Below, piece by piece: positions 44,634 through 46,354 of a stretch of DNA of 46,354 bases (positions are counted from its first letter, which is position 1; the number at the start of each line of letters is the position of its first letter). Both the position numbers and the translations under genes were made by a program. The notes beneath the pieces were generated by a model. It was not told the origin of the DNA, made no database searches, and saw only the letters and a list, made by a program, of their open reading frames with translations. Source of the DNA: UBA7374 sp965660635 (lineage in GTDB: Bacteria; Verrucomicrobiota; Verrucomicrobiia; Opitutales; Coraliomargaritaceae); NCBI GenBank assembly GCA_965660635.1, contig CBFIAS010000012.1, forward strand, positions 1 through 46,354. The letters are read 5' to 3'.

Positions 44634-44802
44634 GGCATTAAACGACCCCGCCGCAAGCCGCCGTGTATTAGAAGGCAGAAAACAGGAATCAGCAGTCAAG
44701 ATGAACGCCCTAGGTGGCGGGCAATTGAACCCGGAGAGATTACAAGAATCAAGCAACATGAAGAAAACGCCCTCCAGATAAATACTACGGCTCCCAAAAG
44801 CA

Positions 44803-44958
44803 CTACTGGCAAACCACCACTTCCAATCCGAACGCCTGGCAGAGCGCGTCCAGATGGATCAGTTCGGCCAGGTCCGGATCGGCCCGGTAGATCTTCAAGA
44901 CCCGGCGCAGCGATCTCTCAATGATCGCCGCCTTGTTGAGCATGACATCATCCGGCAC
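44803..44958 (-). pseudogene. Truncated HepT (DUF86) toxin fragment
   Basis: A GTG-started frame of 51 residues, MPDDVMLNKAAIIERSLRRV, then LKIYRADPDLAEL and an early TAG. The first 22 residues are the typical HepT/HEPN start (V-L-N-K-A-A-I-I-E-R). Complete HepT proteins are about 140 residues and carry the RX4-6H RNase motif, which is absent here. Fused to unrelated sequence at the C-terminus. It follows the MntA-like gene in the usual order and slightly overlaps it. Confidence 0.75.
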
Positions 44959-45343
44959 AATAAGCCGTCTCCACGACCGCACGATCCTGCTTGAAGTCGG
45001 CGTACAGGGAAAGCAACCGGCCGGTGAATTCGTCGGTGGCCGCTGTGTCGCGGCAATAGACTCTCTTCCCCGTGCAAATTGCCTGAAAGGCGTATACCAG
45101 ATTCCGAGTTGTCACCTCGCCAAGATCCACCCGTCGATGCAGAATGTCCTCGAGATCCGCGACGAGAAGCCCGCGCTGCTTGAAATCCAGAGGATGCCCC
45201 GCCTCATGAAGGATCGCAAAATTCACATCGCTGTCCGGGCGCATGTGCCCGGCAAATGCCGACCCGTGCCCCCACGCTGCCAGCACAAAAGGCTCGTTTT
45301 GAAAACGCTGCACGCAATTCTCCAAAACCGGGGGATCAATCAT
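44948..45343 (-). CDS. MntA-like minimal nucleotidyltransferase (degenerate active site)
   Basis: A 131-residue MNT protein, the antitoxin partner of HepT. WGHGSAFAGHMRPDSDVNFAI aligns with the GSxxxG...DSDxD motif, giving Gly27-Ser28 and Asp39, but the second metal Asp is Asn41 (D-V-N instead of D-x-D). AMPylation of HepT by MntA would be expected to fail. The toxin gene downstream is truncated, so the locus looks decayed. ATG at 45343 is used; the frame is open to 45460. Confidence 0.7.
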   Translation of the reverse strand: MIDPPVLENCVQRFQNEPFVLAAWGHGSAFAGHMRPDSDVNFAILHEAGHPLDFKQRGLLVADLEDILHRRVDLGEVTTRNLVYAFQAICTGKRVYCRDTAATDEFTGRLLSLYADFKQDRAVVETAYCAG

Positions 45344-45533
45344 ACGTCTAATCTGCGAAATCCGAGGGAATGAGGCAAGAGCAGACTCACCTCCACACCA
45401 GCAGAAGACGTGTTGCCTACCCCGCATTGCTTGCAATATGCAGATGGTTGCCCGCCTCACGGCCGAACCGTACTAGAAGATTGCCCTGAGCGGGTAACTT
45501 TGACAATGAATACCCTGTAAACTCAATCCTCCC

Positions 45534-46205
45534 ATGAAAAAGCTCATCCTAATTTGCGGTACCGTCCTGCTCGCCAGCGCCTTCGGCCTGCGTGCCTACT
45601 TCGCCTTCGTGCCTCCGCCAGAACCGACCCTCGGGCAGCCGCTTGCGGAAATTTTCCCGGCAAGCCTGGACGGCTGGAAAATACAAGACCACGACATGGC
45701 TGAGTCCCCCGAGTCCAGCGCACGCATTTCCGACTTTCTCAACTTCGACGACGCGCTCTCCCGCTCCTACGAGAAAGGCAGCCTCTATATCGGGCTCTAC
45801 ATCGCCTACTGGAAACCCGGCACCGCCTCCTACCGCTGGGCCGGCGCCCATACCCCGGACACCTGCTGGGTACAAAATGGCTGGACCTGCGCCGAGCGGC
45901 AGTACGCCGTGCCCTTCGCCAACAAAAACACCGAATTCCAACCGGCGGAATTCGGTGTCTATGAAAAAGATGGCATCGCCCAGAACGTTTACTTCTGGCA
46001 CCTGGTCGGCGGCGAGGCCATGGCCTACAACCAGCAGAACATGCACAACATCTTCGGCGCCCTCGTTGACATCCGCGAGCACGGGCTCAACCTGCGCCAG
46101 GAGCAGTTCTTCATCCGCCTGTCCAGCAACCGCGACCTCGAAACCTTGAAAAAGCAACCCGAGTTCAGGCAGATCCTCGACGGGCTCGACAGCATCGGGC
46201 TATAG
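45534..46205 (+). CDS. EpsI/exosortase-associated domain protein
   Basis: A 223-residue protein with an N-terminal TM/signal segment (about 5-22). The body shows GQPLAEIFPASLDGWKIQDH, IGLYIAYWKPG, the diagnostic AHTPDTCWVQNGW (H-x-P-x-x-C-W-x-x-x-G-W) and FWHLVGGEA, as in DUF3485/EpsI proteins that accompany exosortases and exopolysaccharide export. The exosortase itself is not in the window. Single gene at the right edge; no PEP-CTERM protein was recognised nearby. Confidence 0.8.
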   Translation: MKKLILICGTVLLASAFGLRAYFAFVPPPEPTLGQPLAEIFPASLDGWKIQDHDMAESPESSARISDFLNFDDALSRSYEKGSLYIGLYIAYWKPGTASYRWAGAHTPDTCWVQNGWTCAERQYAVPFANKNTEFQPAEFGVYEKDGIAQNVYFWHLVGGEAMAYNQQNMHNIFGALVDIREHGLNLRQEQFFIRLSSNRDLETLKKQPEFRQILDGLDSIGL

Positions 46206-46213
46206 CCCATTCT

Positions 46214-46270
46214 ATGATCTGCGTTCATACCCGTGAATCTGTGGATTCTCACACGGAGCACGAGCACGAC
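46214..46270. repeat. Edge repeat, right copy (inverted relative to left)
   Basis: Positions 46235-46268 equal the reverse complement of 12-45 over 34 bases. Flanking bases also align imperfectly, and beyond it (46279-46310) come further CACGG/CACGGAG-type words. It lies just after the EpsI-like gene stop. Confidence 0.85.
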
Positions 46271-46354
46271 GCATTTTTTTTCACACGGGGGCACGGAGCC
46301 ACGGAGCATGGAAGGAACGTCGAAAGAAAGAATCTCACGCAGAGCAACAAAGGG

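Overview
The window is a GC-rich bacterial chromosome segment, most likely from a Verrucomicrobiota member of the Opitutia/Puniceicoccales type. This is inference from content: a CHASE2 cyclase beside a FecR-like protein, SHD1 and DUF4838 secreted proteins, a subtilase-like protein with the 'DPDGDGF..LLEQAFGGDP' tail common in that phylum, an EpsI-like protein, and FolE2, OpcA and DUF1573 proteins. No rRNA gene, CRISPR array or intact prophage is visible. One tRNA gene (Pro, anticodon GGG) is present.

Layout. 0.1-1.8 kb: a secreted esterase and a BrnT/BrnA-like toxin-antitoxin pair. 1.75-5.9 kb: trpB-kdsB (minus), then a secreted C39-like cysteine peptidase and an SHD1-domain protein (plus). 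5.9-11.2 kb: a minus-strand operon of an O-antigen-ligase-like TPR protein, a FecR-like protein and a CHASE2 adenylate cyclase. 11.3-16.7 kb: tilS-ftsH (minus), with queA and a YceI protein (plus). 16.8-18.5 kb: a secreted subtilase-like protein. 18.6-22.8 kb: an accessory region that begins in tRNA-Pro and carries higBA between tRNA-derived direct repeats, an IS3 remnant, an AbiEi/AbiEii-like pair, and small inverted-repeat elements. 22.8-25.7 kb: a DUF481 beta-barrel protein and a three-gene cysteine-rich cluster (rhodanese, MauE/DoxX, DUF1573). 25.8-31.5 kb: housekeeping genes (NtrC-type regulator, Nudix, folE2, MBL hydrolase, pyk). 31.5-32.5 kb: a decayed PIN toxin locus between 48-bp direct repeats. 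32.5-40.6 kb: a P-type-ATPase-like membrane protein without catalytic domains, a three-way fused 2-oxoacid dehydrogenase (E1alpha-E1beta-E2), a peroxiredoxin, opcA-zwf and yraN. 40.6-46.3 kb: an FAD oxidoreductase overlapping an MnmM/YtqB-type methyltransferase (likely one tRNA wobble-uridine pathway), a DUF4838 protein, a decayed MntA/HepT pair and an EpsI-like protein.

Themes. tRNA modification is well represented (tilS, queA, and the oxidoreductase/methyltransferase pair). Five toxin-antitoxin loci lie within 46 kb, three apparently intact and two decayed, each in a small AT-richer or repeat-bounded insertion among core genes. The two window edges carry the same intergenic repeat in opposite orientation. 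The most notable candidates are the MnmL/MnmM-like operon with no canonical start codon, the fused dehydrogenase with an altered E2 active site, the catalytically stripped CcoI-like protein, the rhodanese-MauE-DUF1573 cysteine relay, and the tRNA-Pro-bounded higBA mini-island.
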